A stretch of 64,000 nt of DNA, taken from positions 2,046,001 through 2,110,000 of the forward strand of contig NZ_JAMKCQ010000001.1 in the NCBI RefSeq assembly GCF_024169515.1. Reading direction: 5' to 3'. This DNA is from Erwinia aphidicola. GTDB lineage: Bacteria > Pseudomonadota > Gammaproteobacteria > Enterobacterales > Enterobacteriaceae. The notes beneath the pieces are model-generated. The model was not told where the DNA came from, searched no databases, and saw nothing but the letters and a program-made list of their open reading frames with translations. Below are positions 40,443 to 48,224 of the stretch, piece by piece (within the stretch, counting starts at the first letter, position 1; each line of letters begins with the position of its first letter). The position numbers and the translations under genes are program-made.

Positions 40443-41765
40443 ATGCGACTCCTCACTACAGCTGATAAACACCTCTGGCGGCTGGCGCTGCCGATGATCC
40501 TCTCCAATATCACCGTGCCGCTGCTAGGCCTGGTGGATACCGCCGTGATTGGCCATCTCGATAGCCCGGTTTACCTGGGCGGCGTTGCGGTCGGTACTAC
40601 CGTTACCAGCTTCCTGTTTATGCTGCTGCTGTTCCTGCGTATGAGCACCACCGGGCTGACCGCGCAGGCATTTGGCGCGCAGGACAAACCTGCGCTGGCG
40701 CGCGCGCTAATGCAGCCGCTGCTGCTGGCACTGCTCGCCGGGCTGCTGTTCATCATCCTGAAAACGCCGCTCACTCAGCTGGCGCTCAGTCTGACCGGCG
40801 GCAGCGAGGCGGTGCTGCACCAGGCGGCGCTGTTTATGCAGATCCGCTGGCTCAGCGCCCCGGCAACGCTGGCTAACCTGGTGCTGCTCGGCTGGCTGCT
40901 GGGCGTGCAGTATGCGCGTGCGCCGGTGATCCTGCTGGTGGTCGGTAACCTGGTGAATATTCTGCTCGACCTGTGGTTCGTTATCGGCCTGGGGTGGGGC
41001 GTGCAGGGCGCGGCGGCGGCCACCGCTATTGCGGAGTACGTCAGCTTTATTGTCGGGCTGCTGCTGGTTTGGCGGGTGATGGTACTGCGCGGCCTGTCGC
41101 TGCGCCTGCTGCTCAATGCCTGGCGCGGAAACCTGGGGCGCCTGCTGCGACTTAATCGCGACATCATGCTGCGCTCGCTGCTGCTGCAAATCTGCTTCGC
41201 CTCGCTGACCCTCTTCGGGGCGCGGCTCGGCAGCGATGTGGTGGCGGTCAATGCAGTGCTGCTGATGTTCCTGACGTTTACCGCCTATGCCCTCGACGGC
41301 TTTGCCTATGCGGTGGAAGCCTGCTCCGGCGAAGCCTACGGCGCCAGCAACAGCCAGCGCCTGCTCAGCGTCTGGCACGCTGCCTGCCGCCAGTCGGTGG
41401 TGGTAGCCATCGCCTTCTCGTTACTCTATGCGCTGTGTGGCGAGCAGATAGTCGCGTTGCTGACCTCGCTACAGCCGCTGCAGCAGCTGGCCGATCGCTA
41501 TCTTTGGTGGCAGGTTGTGATGCCGCTGGCGGGAGTGGGATGCTATCTGCTGGACGGGATGTTTATTGGCGCCACGCGCGCCAGCGAGATGCGTAACGGC
41601 ATGGCGATAGCCGCGGTCGGTTTTGTCTTAACCCTGTGCAGCGTTCCCTGGTTGGGTAATCATGGGCTGTGGCTGGCAATGACCGTGTTCCTGCTGCTGC
41701 GCGGCCTGACGCTGTGGATTATCTGGCGCAGGCACTGGCGCAACGGCACCTGGTTTGCTCACTGA
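40443..41765 (+). CDS. dinF: MATE-family efflux protein DinF
   Basis: DinF is a multidrug and toxic compound extrusion (MATE) transporter, SOS-induced as part of lexA-dinF in E. coli. The 440-residue protein has about twelve hydrophobic segments. The N-terminus WRLALPMILSNITVPLLGLVDTAVIGHLDSP is the diagnostic MATE/DinF stretch. The gene is 84 bases from lexA; no separate promoter is obvious, and a REP-like palindrome sits between. Confidence 0.95.
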   Translation: MRLLTTADKHLWRLALPMILSNITVPLLGLVDTAVIGHLDSPVYLGGVAVGTTVTSFLFMLLLFLRMSTTGLTAQAFGAQDKPALARALMQPLLLALLAGLLFIILKTPLTQLALSLTGGSEAVLHQAALFMQIRWLSAPATLANLVLLGWLLGVQYARAPVILLVVGNLVNILLDLWFVIGLGWGVQGAAAATAIAEYVSFIVGLLLVWRVMVLRGLSLRLLLNAWRGNLGRLLRLNRDIMLRSLLLQICFASLTLFGARLGSDVVAVNAVLLMFLTFTAYALDGFAYAVEACSGEAYGASNSQRLLSVWHAACRQSVVVAIAFSLLYALCGEQIVALLTSLQPLQQLADRYLWWQVVMPLAGVGCYLLDGMFIGATRASEMRNGMAIAAVGFVLTLCSVPWLGNHGLWLAMTVFLLLRGLTLWIIWRRHWRNGTWFAH

Positions 41766-41981
41766 AACATTTGTTTACGTCTTCCGCCGCTGCGCTACCT
41801 CTATGATGTATTAGGGTTTTTCTCTGCTTTATGGCTTTTTTGTCAGGGGTTGTCGCAACGAGAACCCATTTCTCTACTACAATTATCTCTACGTTAAGCA
41901 CTTGACCAGATATTTGACTGGTATCTAAGTGGGATTCTTAACCATAAAAGCTGTTTTAACCCAAGGTAGAGGAAACACATC

Positions 41982-42191
41982 ATGAATAAAGACGAAGCCG
42001 GCGGTAACTGGAAACAGTTTAAAGGTAAAGTGAAAGAGCAATGGGGCAAGCTGACGGATGACGACCTGACCGTGGTTGAAGGTAAACGCGATCAGTTGGT
42101 CGGCAAAATCCAGGAGCGCTACGGCTATCAGAAAGATCAGGCCGAAAAAGAGCTTAAAGACTGGGAAACCCGTAACGATCATCGCTGGTAA
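41982..42191 (+). CDS. yjbJ: CsbD-family stress protein YjbJ
   Basis: A 69-residue highly charged CsbD-family protein (GGNWKQFKGKVKEQWGKLTDDDL, then GKIQERYGYQKDQAEKEL). In E. coli YjbJ is abundant in stationary phase and osmotic stress; its function is unknown. The ATG at 41982 has AGAGG upstream. The 216-base gap before it should hold its own promoter; I cannot place it firmly. Convergent with zur. Confidence 0.94.
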   Translation: MNKDEAGGNWKQFKGKVKEQWGKLTDDDLTVVEGKRDQLVGKIQERYGYQKDQAEKELKDWETRNDHRW

Positions 42192-42271
42192 GCGACGAAC
42201 GACAGTAAGTATTAGCTCCTACCCAGGCACATGGAATGTGCCATCCCCCAATTATTCCCGCAAAAAATTTA

Positions 42272-42787
42272 TCAACGCCCGCGCTTTTTGCTCTGCACGC
42301 TATGATCGTGCTGGCACGCATCCTGATGGGTGCAGGCTTCAATCTCACCACACTCCTGACAAAATCCGTGCGCTTCAATCACACTATGCCCAAGGGTAAA
42401 ACCTGACTTCAGGGCCAATGATTTCAAGATATCTTCCACGCCATCCGCATGCTGCTCGCTTACTGAACCGCAGCGATCGCAAATCAACATCGCTGAGGTG
42501 TGCGAAGGCTCTTCAAAATGGTGGCAGACCACGTAGCTATTGGTTGACTCGACGCGGTGGATAAAACCCTGCTCCAGCAGGAAGTCCAGCGCCCGATAAA
42601 TGGTCGGGGGTTTTGCCTGGGGTTCAGAGACGCGCAGCAGGTCCAGCAGGTCATAGGCGCTGATAGCCCCATTCTGTTCGCTCATCAGGCGCAGCACTTC
42701 AAGACGCTGTGGCGTCAGACGCACGCTACGCTGCTGGCAAATCACTTCAGCCTGCGTCAGGATTTTTTCTGCACTGGTAATATTCAT
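42272..42787 (-). CDS. zur: Zinc uptake regulator Zur (Fur family)
   Basis: Zur represses zinc uptake genes when Zn(II) is sufficient. The 171 residues match E. coli Zur. An N-terminal winged helix (RLTPQRLEVLRLM, then KPPTIYRALDFLLEQGFIH) is followed by the structural zinc site Cys103/Cys106 (CDRC) and Cys143/Cys146 (CQEC), plus His-rich metal ligands (CHHFEEPSH). The C-terminal tail is His/Lys-rich. The gene is convergent with yjbJ. Confidence 0.96.
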   Translation of the reverse strand: MNITSAEKILTQAEVICQQRSVRLTPQRLEVLRLMSEQNGAISAYDLLDLLRVSEPQAKPPTIYRALDFLLEQGFIHRVESTNSYVVCHHFEEPSHTSAMLICDRCGSVSEQHADGVEDILKSLALKSGFTLGHSVIEAHGFCQECGEIEACTHQDACQHDHSVQSKKRGR

Positions 42788-43230
42788 GGATCCCCCTCAG
42801 GCAAGATAGGATGTTATTTTATCACGTCTGCCACAAAACGCCGAGTTTGCCATTTTAACCTGCCGACCCTGTATAAATGACTGGTATTGCCGATAAGCTA
42901 AGCTGATAAAGAACGTTTAATCAGTGGCGGCTTAACGATCGGGTCCAGATTTTTTTTGATTAACACAACTAATCTGATTTGCAGCGCTTAGCGTTTATGT
43001 CTACCTTTTTCATAGGGCTGGATGCGTTTTTACCGCGAAGTCACAGTGTAAAAATGCTCAACTGTTAGCGTGTTAACAGATTAATAAAATGGCAATGACC
43101 TGAAAAGCCCACTCATTTTCTCTCAATTCACAGCAATGAAATGCTGCCTGTATGTTCATCATTCAGGTATGACGGTTGTGCGCGCGTTTTCGCATTCGCT
43201 TTTACATTTTCTATGGTGGATTCTGGGTAA
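42788..43230. other. 443-bp AT-rich intergenic region between zur and the TraF_2-type gene
   Basis: No credible gene, repeat or terminator found. It must hold the divergent zur and TraF_2-type promoters. Several TATAAA-like strings occur (for example near 42870) but none pairs with a convincing -35. The 5' region is noticeably richer in A+T than flanking genes. Confidence 0.5.
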
Positions 43231-44460
43231 ATGGCTAATACATTCAAAAAGTTGATCGGGGTTTCCCGGCCTGTGGTGTTACCCGCTCTGTTTCTGGCGC
43301 CTTTCAGCGTGATGGCCGCCGGCAACTATTTCGACGCCCGCAACGATGCGATGGGCGGCACCGGCGTGGCCTCTTCAACCTACGGATCTGCGGTGCTGGC
43401 TAACCCAGCCCTGATGACCAAAGCGCAGCCGGAGGATAATGTCAGTATCATCCTGCCTGCGGCCGGTGCGCAGATCAGTGACAACGATAAGCTGATCGAT
43501 AAAGTTGACGATCTGACCAACTCCGTCGACGGTTATCGTGACCTGCTGAATAACTTCGTCTTCCCCACCGATATTCCGCGTATCCAGGCCGCAGCGGGCG
43601 ATTTAGCTAACCGGCTGGAGGATATTCGCGGTGAGAAAGCCTGGGGGCAGGCGGGTGCGGCATTTGCCGTGACGGTGCCGAATGATGTGCTGACCTTTGC
43701 CCTGGTGACCAAAGCCTACGGAACAGCCTCAGTCAGTAGTGAAATCAGCCAGAGCGATATCGACAACCTGAACGCGGTCGCCGGGGGAGGCTTGCCATCA
43801 TCGCTGGATCTCACTTCCGTCGGGCTGGGCCGCGGGGCCATCGTCTATGATTTTGGCGTGGCAATGGCGCATGAATTTGATATTGGTGGCCACCCGGTGT
43901 CGTTTGGCGTGACGCCGAAACTGCAGAAAACCACGCTGTATAACTATAGCGCCTCGGTATACACCTACGACAAGTCAGACTTTACCGACGGTCGTTACAA
44001 GAACAACAATACCGGCTTTAACGTTGACGCCGGTGTCGCCACCGATCTCGGTGACAACTGGACGTTCGGCCTGAGCGGGCAGAACCTGATTTCGCGTGAT
44101 ATCGATACCAAAGAAGTGAACGGTTACATCGATACCTACCAGATCCGCCCGCTGGTCACTTCCGGCGTGTCGTTCCACACCGAGCGTCTGACCACCGCGC
44201 TGGATGTTGACCTGACGCCAACCAAACGCTTTAAGTCAATGCAGGACAGCCAGTACGCCTCGGTCGGTGCAGAATATCGTCTGCTGAGCTGGCTGCAGCT
44301 GCGCGCCGGCTACCGCGCCGATATGAAATCGAACGATACCAACGTGTTCACCGGTGGTTTCGGTATTTCACCGTACAACAAGGTGCATCTGGATCTCACC
44401 GGAATGGCGGGTAAGGACAACACCTGGGGCGCGGTGGCGCAGCTGAACTTCACCTTCTGA
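43231..44460 (+). CDS. TraF_2-type outer membrane protein (conjugal-transfer TraF-like)
   Basis: A 409-residue exported protein. After a signal peptide ending FSVMAAG (about residue 30) come YFDARNDAMGGTGVASSTYGSAVLANPALM, a hallmark of TraF_2/FadL-like barrel proteins. It ends in an outer membrane-type aromatic terminus (AVAQLNFTF). Such proteins are commonly annotated conjugal transfer protein TraF, but no other conjugation gene is nearby, so that role is unlikely here. It may be a transport or adhesion barrel; function unknown. It lies between zur and the HigBA module, outside the E. coli gene order. Confidence 0.75.
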   Translation: MANTFKKLIGVSRPVVLPALFLAPFSVMAAGNYFDARNDAMGGTGVASSTYGSAVLANPALMTKAQPEDNVSIILPAAGAQISDNDKLIDKVDDLTNSVDGYRDLLNNFVFPTDIPRIQAAAGDLANRLEDIRGEKAWGQAGAAFAVTVPNDVLTFALVTKAYGTASVSSEISQSDIDNLNAVAGGGLPSSLDLTSVGLGRGAIVYDFGVAMAHEFDIGGHPVSFGVTPKLQKTTLYNYSASVYTYDKSDFTDGRYKNNNTGFNVDAGVATDLGDNWTFGLSGQNLISRDIDTKEVNGYIDTYQIRPLVTSGVSFHTERLTTALDVDLTPTKRFKSMQDSQYASVGAEYRLLSWLQLRAGYRADMKSNDTNVFTGGFGISPYNKVHLDLTGMAGKDNTWGAVAQLNFTF

Positions 44461-44468
44461 CCCTCTGC

Positions 44469-44488
44469 GGGCGAGGCTTGCCTCGCCC
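44469..44488. repeat. REP-like palindrome after the TraF_2-type gene
   Basis: GGGCGAGGC and GCCTCGCCC pair around TT. Same intergenic placement and length as the GCATGC family, but with different arms. Confidence 0.75.
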
Positions 44489-44560
44489 CTGCGCGATCCC
44501 CGTTTTACGTAGCCAAAACAGTGCCCTGAACTGCACGGATGATGTAAATATCGCCAGGCG

Positions 44561-44606
44561 TTGCACGTTCAGGAACACGTGGTATGCTGTTCCACATTAA
44601 GGAACA
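44561..44606 (+). promoter_or_regulatory. higBA promoter and overlapping operator
   Basis: TTGCAC (44561-44566), 16 bp, then TATGCT (44583-44588) form a good promoter. The inverted repeat GGAACA-N10-TGTTCC (44572-44593) lies across its spacer and -10, and a third half-site GGAACA follows at 44601-44606. This is the layout expected for autorepression by HigA. Confidence 0.72.
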
Positions 44607-44617
44607 CGGACGCCACA

Positions 44618-44896
44618 ATGATTGCAAGCTTCAAACACAAAGGATTGAAAAATTTTTTCATGAAAGCCGATCGTAGCGGGATTGAACAAAAATGGGTGTC
44701 CCGCATCAAGACACGGCTTACCGTAATCGACGCGGCTGAAACCATCGATGCTATCAATCTCCCTGGGTATGACCTGCATCAGCTCAAGGTCGATCGTGCC
44801 GACATCTGGACAATCAGTGTCTCCGGGAACTGGCGCATCACGTTCAGGTTTATCGACGGAGATGCAGAAATTCTCAATTTGGAGGATTATCACTAA
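44618..44896 (+). CDS. higB: HigB-type RelE-superfamily toxin
   Basis: A 92-residue HigB-family mRNA interferase (MIASFKHKGLKNFF at the start; ISVSGNWRITFRFIDGDAEILNLEDYH at the end, including the conserved terminal DYH). Such toxins cleave ribosome-bound mRNA. The ATG at 44618 is preferred as the family start over an in-frame upstream ATG inside the promoter/operator. The stop overlaps the antitoxin ATG. Toxin-first order is typical of higBA. The gene is more AT-rich than its neighbours, suggesting transfer. Confidence 0.92.
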   Translation: MIASFKHKGLKNFFMKADRSGIEQKWVSRIKTRLTVIDAAETIDAINLPGYDLHQLKVDRADIWTISVSGNWRITFRFIDGDAEILNLEDYH

Positions 44897-45180
44897 TGAG
44901 AATGGCAACCCCTGCCTATCCGGGCGAAATCATCGCAGAGATTTTGCAAGACAATAACGTTAGTCTTCGACAGTTTGCTAAAGCCATGGACATTGCGCCG
45001 TCTACAGCAAGCCGTTTGCTGGCAGGGCAAACTTCGGTAACGTCTGAAATGGCGCTGAAATTGGCGGCTGTGGTTGGTAGCACCCCGGAAACCTGGCTGA
45101 AGATTCAGACGAACTTCAGCCTGAATGAAGCCAGGAAAAAGACTGATACCAGCCATTTGCACAAGCTGGTGTTTGCTTGA
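44896..45180 (+). CDS. higA: HigA-type antitoxin, XRE-family HTH protein
   Basis: A 94-residue HigA/VapI-family antitoxin with helix-turn-helix over about residues 20-60 (SLRQFAKAMDIAPSTASRLLAG, then TSEMALKLAAVVGSTPETWLKIQ). It neutralises HigB and represses the operon, presumably at GGAACA-N10-TGTTCC upstream of higB. Its ATG overlaps the higB stop by one base, indicating coupled translation. Confidence 0.92.
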   Translation: MRMATPAYPGEIIAEILQDNNVSLRQFAKAMDIAPSTASRLLAGQTSVTSEMALKLAAVVGSTPETWLKIQTNFSLNEARKKTDTSHLHKLVFA

Positions 45181-45194
45181 GCCGGATTTAGGCA

Positions 45195-45226
45195 CAAAAA
45201 AAGGGGTATCCTTTCGGCTACCCCTC
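45195..45226 (-). terminator. Minus-strand rho-independent terminator near the dusA-side remnant
   Basis: On the minus strand AGGGGTA and TACCCCT form a stem followed by seven T. It lies 5 bases beyond the end of the minus-strand small frame at 45231-45449, suggesting that frame was once the 3' end of a real transcription unit. Confidence 0.75.
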
Positions 45227-45230
45227 TCTG

Positions 45231-45449
45231 TTACTGCATCTTTTGCCATTCGTCTTTAGCTTCCTTTCTTCGCTTATCAATAAACTCCGCCAGGTCCGAA
45301 ACATCCACTGTGCGCGGTGATTTCTGATAGCTGCGATCCGGAAAGTCGCGAGGAGCAATTCGCCACCGCGCTGGGTTGATACCAGGGGACGACCGGAAAA
45401 AAAGGTCGTCCCCTACAGGATCACTCCCCGCCGTGCTATCATTGTGCAC
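45231..45449 (-). pseudogene. Possible remnant of a small gene next to dusA
   Basis: The minus-strand frame encodes 72 residues. The C-terminal part ([20 protein letters not shown], then a charged helix FIDKRRKEAKDEWQKMQ) reads like protein, while the N-terminal third is formed by a REP-like palindrome (45385-45416). A strong terminator follows the stop. I read it as the 3' end of a lost gene whose 5' part has been replaced; I do not recognise the family. It could instead be a short expressed protein. Confidence 0.4.
45385..45416. repeat. REP-like variable-arm hairpin upstream of dusA
   Basis: GGGGACGACC and GGTCGTCCCC pair around GGAAAAAAA-type loop bases, ending CCCCTAC (GTAG head on the right). 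Another arm variant of the hairpin class. Confidence 0.82.
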
Positions 45450-45488
45450 AATATCGTCACCCCTTCTGATACAGAGTTAGCGCTTTTC

Positions 45489-46484
45489 ATGACCGAGAAA
45501 TTACCTGCACACCGCTTTTCCATTGCCCCGATGCTCGACTGGACCGATCGTCACTGTCGTTACTTCCATCGCCAGTTGACGCGGCAGACGCTGCTGTACA
45601 CCGAAATGGTGACCACCGGCGCGATCATCCACGGTAAAGGCGACTATCTGGCATTCAGCCCGGAAGAGCAGCCGGTTGCACTGCAGCTGGGCGGCAGCGA
45701 TCCCGCTGCGCTGGCGCAGTGTGCCGTGCTGGCGGAACAGCGCGGCTACAATGAGGTGAACCTCAACGTGGGCTGCCCGTCAGACCGCGTGCAGAACGGC
45801 CGCTTTGGTGCCTGTCTGATGGGTGAAGCCCAGCTGGTGGCGGATGGCATTAAAGCGATGCGCGACAAGGTCTCGATTCCGGTCACGGTGAAAACCCGCA
45901 TCGGCATTGACGACCAGGACAGCTATGAATTTCTCTGTGATTTTATCCGCACGGTGTCAGAGCAGGGCGGCTGCGACTCTTTTATCATCCATGCGCGTAA
46001 AGCCTGGCTTTCCGGCCTCAGCCCGAAAGAGAACCGTGAAATCCCACCGCTCGACTACCCGCGCGTTTATCAGCTGAAGCGCGATTTCCCGCACCTGACG
46101 CTGGCGATTAACGGCGGCGTGAAGACGCTGGAAGAAGCGCAAACTCACCTGCAGCATCTGGACGGCGTAATGATGGGGCGCGAAGCCTATCAGAACCCTG
46201 GCCTGCTGGCGCAGGTGGACCAGCAGATTTTCGGCAGCAGTCAGCCGGTGGTGGACCCGGTTGCCGTGGTGCGTTCAATGTACCCCTACATTGAACGTGA
46301 ACTGGCGAACGGCACCTACCTCGGCCATGTTACCCGTCATATGTTGGGCCTGTTCCAGGGGATCCCGGGTGCGCGCCAGTGGCGGCGTTACCTCAGCGAA
46401 AACGCGCACAAAGCGGGCGCGGGCGTAGACGTGGTCGAGAAGGCGCTCTCGCTGGTTGCCGATAAGATCCCTGCCGCAGTTTAA
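45489..46484 (+). CDS. dusA: tRNA-dihydrouridine(20/20a) synthase DusA
   Basis: DusA is an FMN enzyme that reduces uridine 20/20a of tRNA to dihydrouridine. The 331-residue protein has the FMN-site start [18 protein letters not shown], the catalytic-cysteine region [14 protein letters not shown] (about 93-106), [14 protein letters not shown] and the C-terminal [17 protein letters not shown]. The ATG at 45489 is chosen; an in-frame ATG at 45444 would add 15 poorly conserved residues. The 5' end of dusA is a known attachment site for genomic islands in other bacteria, relevant to the higBA patch just upstream. Confidence 0.95.
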   Translation: MTEKLPAHRFSIAPMLDWTDRHCRYFHRQLTRQTLLYTEMVTTGAIIHGKGDYLAFSPEEQPVALQLGGSDPAALAQCAVLAEQRGYNEVNLNVGCPSDRVQNGRFGACLMGEAQLVADGIKAMRDKVSIPVTVKTRIGIDDQDSYEFLCDFIRTVSEQGGCDSFIIHARKAWLSGLSPKENREIPPLDYPRVYQLKRDFPHLTLAINGGVKTLEEAQTHLQHLDGVMMGREAYQNPGLLAQVDQQIFGSSQPVVDPVAVVRSMYPYIERELANGTYLGHVTRHMLGLFQGIPGARQWRRYLSENAHKAGAGVDVVEKALSLVADKIPAAV

Positions 46485-46509
46485 GTTCGTCAAAACTTCA
46501 CCAGATAGT

Positions 46510-46601
46510 GATGAATTTCATCAGGGGAAATCCTCCCCTGGTGGATACCTTTCATGAATATCAATCAGTTAACTTCTTCTCCATTCTGGCACGCTTCTTG
46601 T
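46510..46601 (+). promoter_or_regulatory. Sigma54-type promoter of pspG with upstream inverted repeats
   Basis: TGGCACG (46587-46593) then TTG at 46598-46600 fit the -24/-12 pattern of sigma54 promoters, about 40 bases before pspG. In E. coli pspG is transcribed by sigma54 and PspF. Two palindromes upstream, GATGAA-T-TTCATC (46510-46522) and CAGGGGA-N5-TCCCCTG (46522-46540), are candidate enhancer sites; their PspF assignment is a guess. Confidence 0.65.
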
Positions 46602-46640
46602 AATAGCTCTCCTGGAGTTCAATATCTGGAGCGAGTGATT

Positions 46641-46874
46641 ATGTTAGAGATCCTGTTTGTCATCGGTTTTTTTCTGATGCTGCTGCTGACCGGTATTTCC
46701 CTGCTGGGAATTATCGCGGCGCTGCTGGTTGCCACCGTGGTGATGTTCGTGGGTGGGCTGTTTGCTATTGTTATTAAATTGTTGCCGTGGCTGGTGGTGG
46801 CGGTGGTTGCCGTGTGGCTGTATCGCGCGTTGCGCAAGCCGTCAGCGGATGATAAGCCCTGGCTATCTCGCTGA
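46641..46874 (+). CDS. pspG: Envelope stress response protein PspG
   Basis: A 77-residue inner membrane protein with two hydrophobic helices (MLEILFVIGFFLMLLLTGISLLG and LLPWLVVAVVAVWLYRAL), matching PspG (E. coli about 80 residues), a PspF-regulon effector of phage-shock response. The ATG at 46641 follows TGGAG. The frame is open 29 codons earlier, but that part contains the sigma54 promoter. Confidence 0.93.
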   Translation: MLEILFVIGFFLMLLLTGISLLGIIAALLVATVVMFVGGLFAIVIKLLPWLVVAVVAVWLYRALRKPSADDKPWLSR

Positions 46875-47063
46875 TATCAATCAGGAGTCTGCTGCTTCTG
46901 TGAATGTAATGCGGGCTGGATCACATCATGACAAATTGCTTAGCTGAATATCGCAATTAAACATATTTTTTACTTATGAATTCTGTCAGGATGGTTTAAC
47001 TGAATCATCACGTATTCATCGCCGCTGACCCTACACCAGCGCGAACTATAAAAAAGAAAGAAA

Positions 47064-47099
47064 CAAAAAGGGGCTTCCGCAAGGGAGCCCCATTTTTTT
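47064..47099. terminator. Bidirectional terminator between pspG and qorA
   Basis: GGGGCTTCC / GGGAGCCCC stem with A run before and ATTTTTTT after, serving both the rightward pspG and leftward qorA transcripts. Confidence 0.85.
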
Positions 47100-47115
47100 G
47101 CCTGAATGATGGAGT

Positions 47116-47135
47116 GGGTCAGGCATCCCTGACCC
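47116..47135. repeat. REP-like palindrome at the qorA 3' end
   Basis: GGGTCAGG-CATC-CCTGACCC: the arms pair perfectly; the centre has drifted from CATG. Confidence 0.75.
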
Positions 47136-47143
47136 TGGAACAT

Positions 47144-48124
47144 CTAGGGAATCAACAGGCTCGACCCCTGGGTGCCGCGGCTCTCCAGCGTCTGATGCGC
47201 CTTTTGCGCATCCGCCAGCGCAAATTTCTGCGCCTGTGGCACATCTACCCTGATCGCGTTACTGGCAATCAGCGAGAACAGCTCATTGCTGGCCTGCGTC
47301 AGCGCCTCACGCGTGGTGATATAGCCGTTGAGCGACGGGCGGGTAACGTACAGCGAGCCTTTCTGATTCAGGATCGCCAGATTCACCCCGGTGACCGGGC
47401 CGGAAGAGTTGCCGAAGCTCACCATCAGCCCACGGCGTTGCAGGCAGTCGAGCGAGGCTTCCCAGGTATCTTTCCCCACCGAGTCATACACCACGCGCAG
47501 CTTTTTACCGTGCGTCAGCTCGCTGACCCGCCCGGCAATATTCTCTTCGCGATAATTAATGGTGGCCCATGCCCCGGCATCTTTTGCCATCTGCGCCTTC
47601 TCCGCTGAGCCGACCGTACCAATCAAATGCGCACCCAGCGCTTTCGCCCACTGGCAGGCAATCAGCCCAACGCCCCCGGCCGCCGCATGGAACAGGAATA
47701 CCTCATCCGGCTGCACCACATAGGTCTGGCGCAGCAGGTAATGCACGGTCAGCCCTTTGAGGAAGGAGGCAGCAGCCTGCTCAAAGGAGATGGCATCCGG
47801 CAGCAGCGCCAGCTTATCTACCGGCACGTTATGCACTTCGCTGTAGGCACCGAGGGAGGATTGCGCGTACACCACGCGGTCACCCGGCTTCAATTCGCTG
47901 ACGCCGGGGCCAACACGCGTCACCACGCCTGCCGCTTCGGTGCCTAAACCGGACGGCAGCGCGGCAGGGTAAAGCCCACTGCGCACGTAGGTATCGATAT
48001 AGTTGATACCAATCGCTTTATTCTCAACCTGCACCTCTCCCGCCCCTGGATCGGCCGGGTCGAAGTCCACCAGTTGCATCACTTCGGGTGCGCCGTGCTG
48101 GCTGATTTGTATACGTTTTGCCAT
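47144..48124 (-). CDS. qorA: NADPH:quinone oxidoreductase QorA
   Basis: A zinc-free medium-chain dehydrogenase/reductase of 326 residues (E. coli 327) that reduces quinones with NADPH. Visible are the N-terminal GAPEVMQLVDFDP, NYIDTYVRSGLYP, and the nucleotide-binding AAAGGVGLIACQWAKALGA (about 147-165). The ATG at 48124 gives the family N-terminus; the frame extends 17 codons. It is divergent from dnaB, as in E. coli. Confidence 0.95.
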   Translation of the reverse strand: MAKRIQISQHGAPEVMQLVDFDPADPGAGEVQVENKAIGINYIDTYVRSGLYPAALPSGLGTEAAGVVTRVGPGVSELKPGDRVVYAQSSLGAYSEVHNVPVDKLALLPDAISFEQAAASFLKGLTVHYLLRQTYVVQPDEVFLFHAAAGGVGLIACQWAKALGAHLIGTVGSAEKAQMAKDAGAWATINYREENIAGRVSELTHGKKLRVVYDSVGKDTWEASLDCLQRRGLMVSFGNSSGPVTGVNLAILNQKGSLYVTRPSLNGYITTREALTQASNELFSLIASNAIRVDVPQAQKFALADAQKAHQTLESRGTQGSSLLIP

Positions 48125-48224
48125 GATCACTCCTGTGGATTGCGCCGCGAATGGGGGAGGACGCAGGCTATGCAAACGAGTATACTTGCGCGTCCCCCCA
48201 CAAGATTTTTGGTATTACATCACT

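Noticed and set aside
42869..42884. CTGTATAAATGACTGG upstream of zur as a LexA box
   Set aside because: The left half fits but the right half lacks ACAG (three mismatches of four), and zur is not an SOS gene in relatives.
43231..44460. Part of a conjugation system because of TraF-like annotation
   Set aside because: No other transfer gene, relaxase or pilus gene is nearby, and TraF_2-type proteins also occur as chromosomal orphans.
48003..48224. N-terminal extension of DnaB by 74 codons
   Set aside because: The extension overlaps the start of divergent qorA and is unrelated to DnaB; the 471-residue form is the family length.
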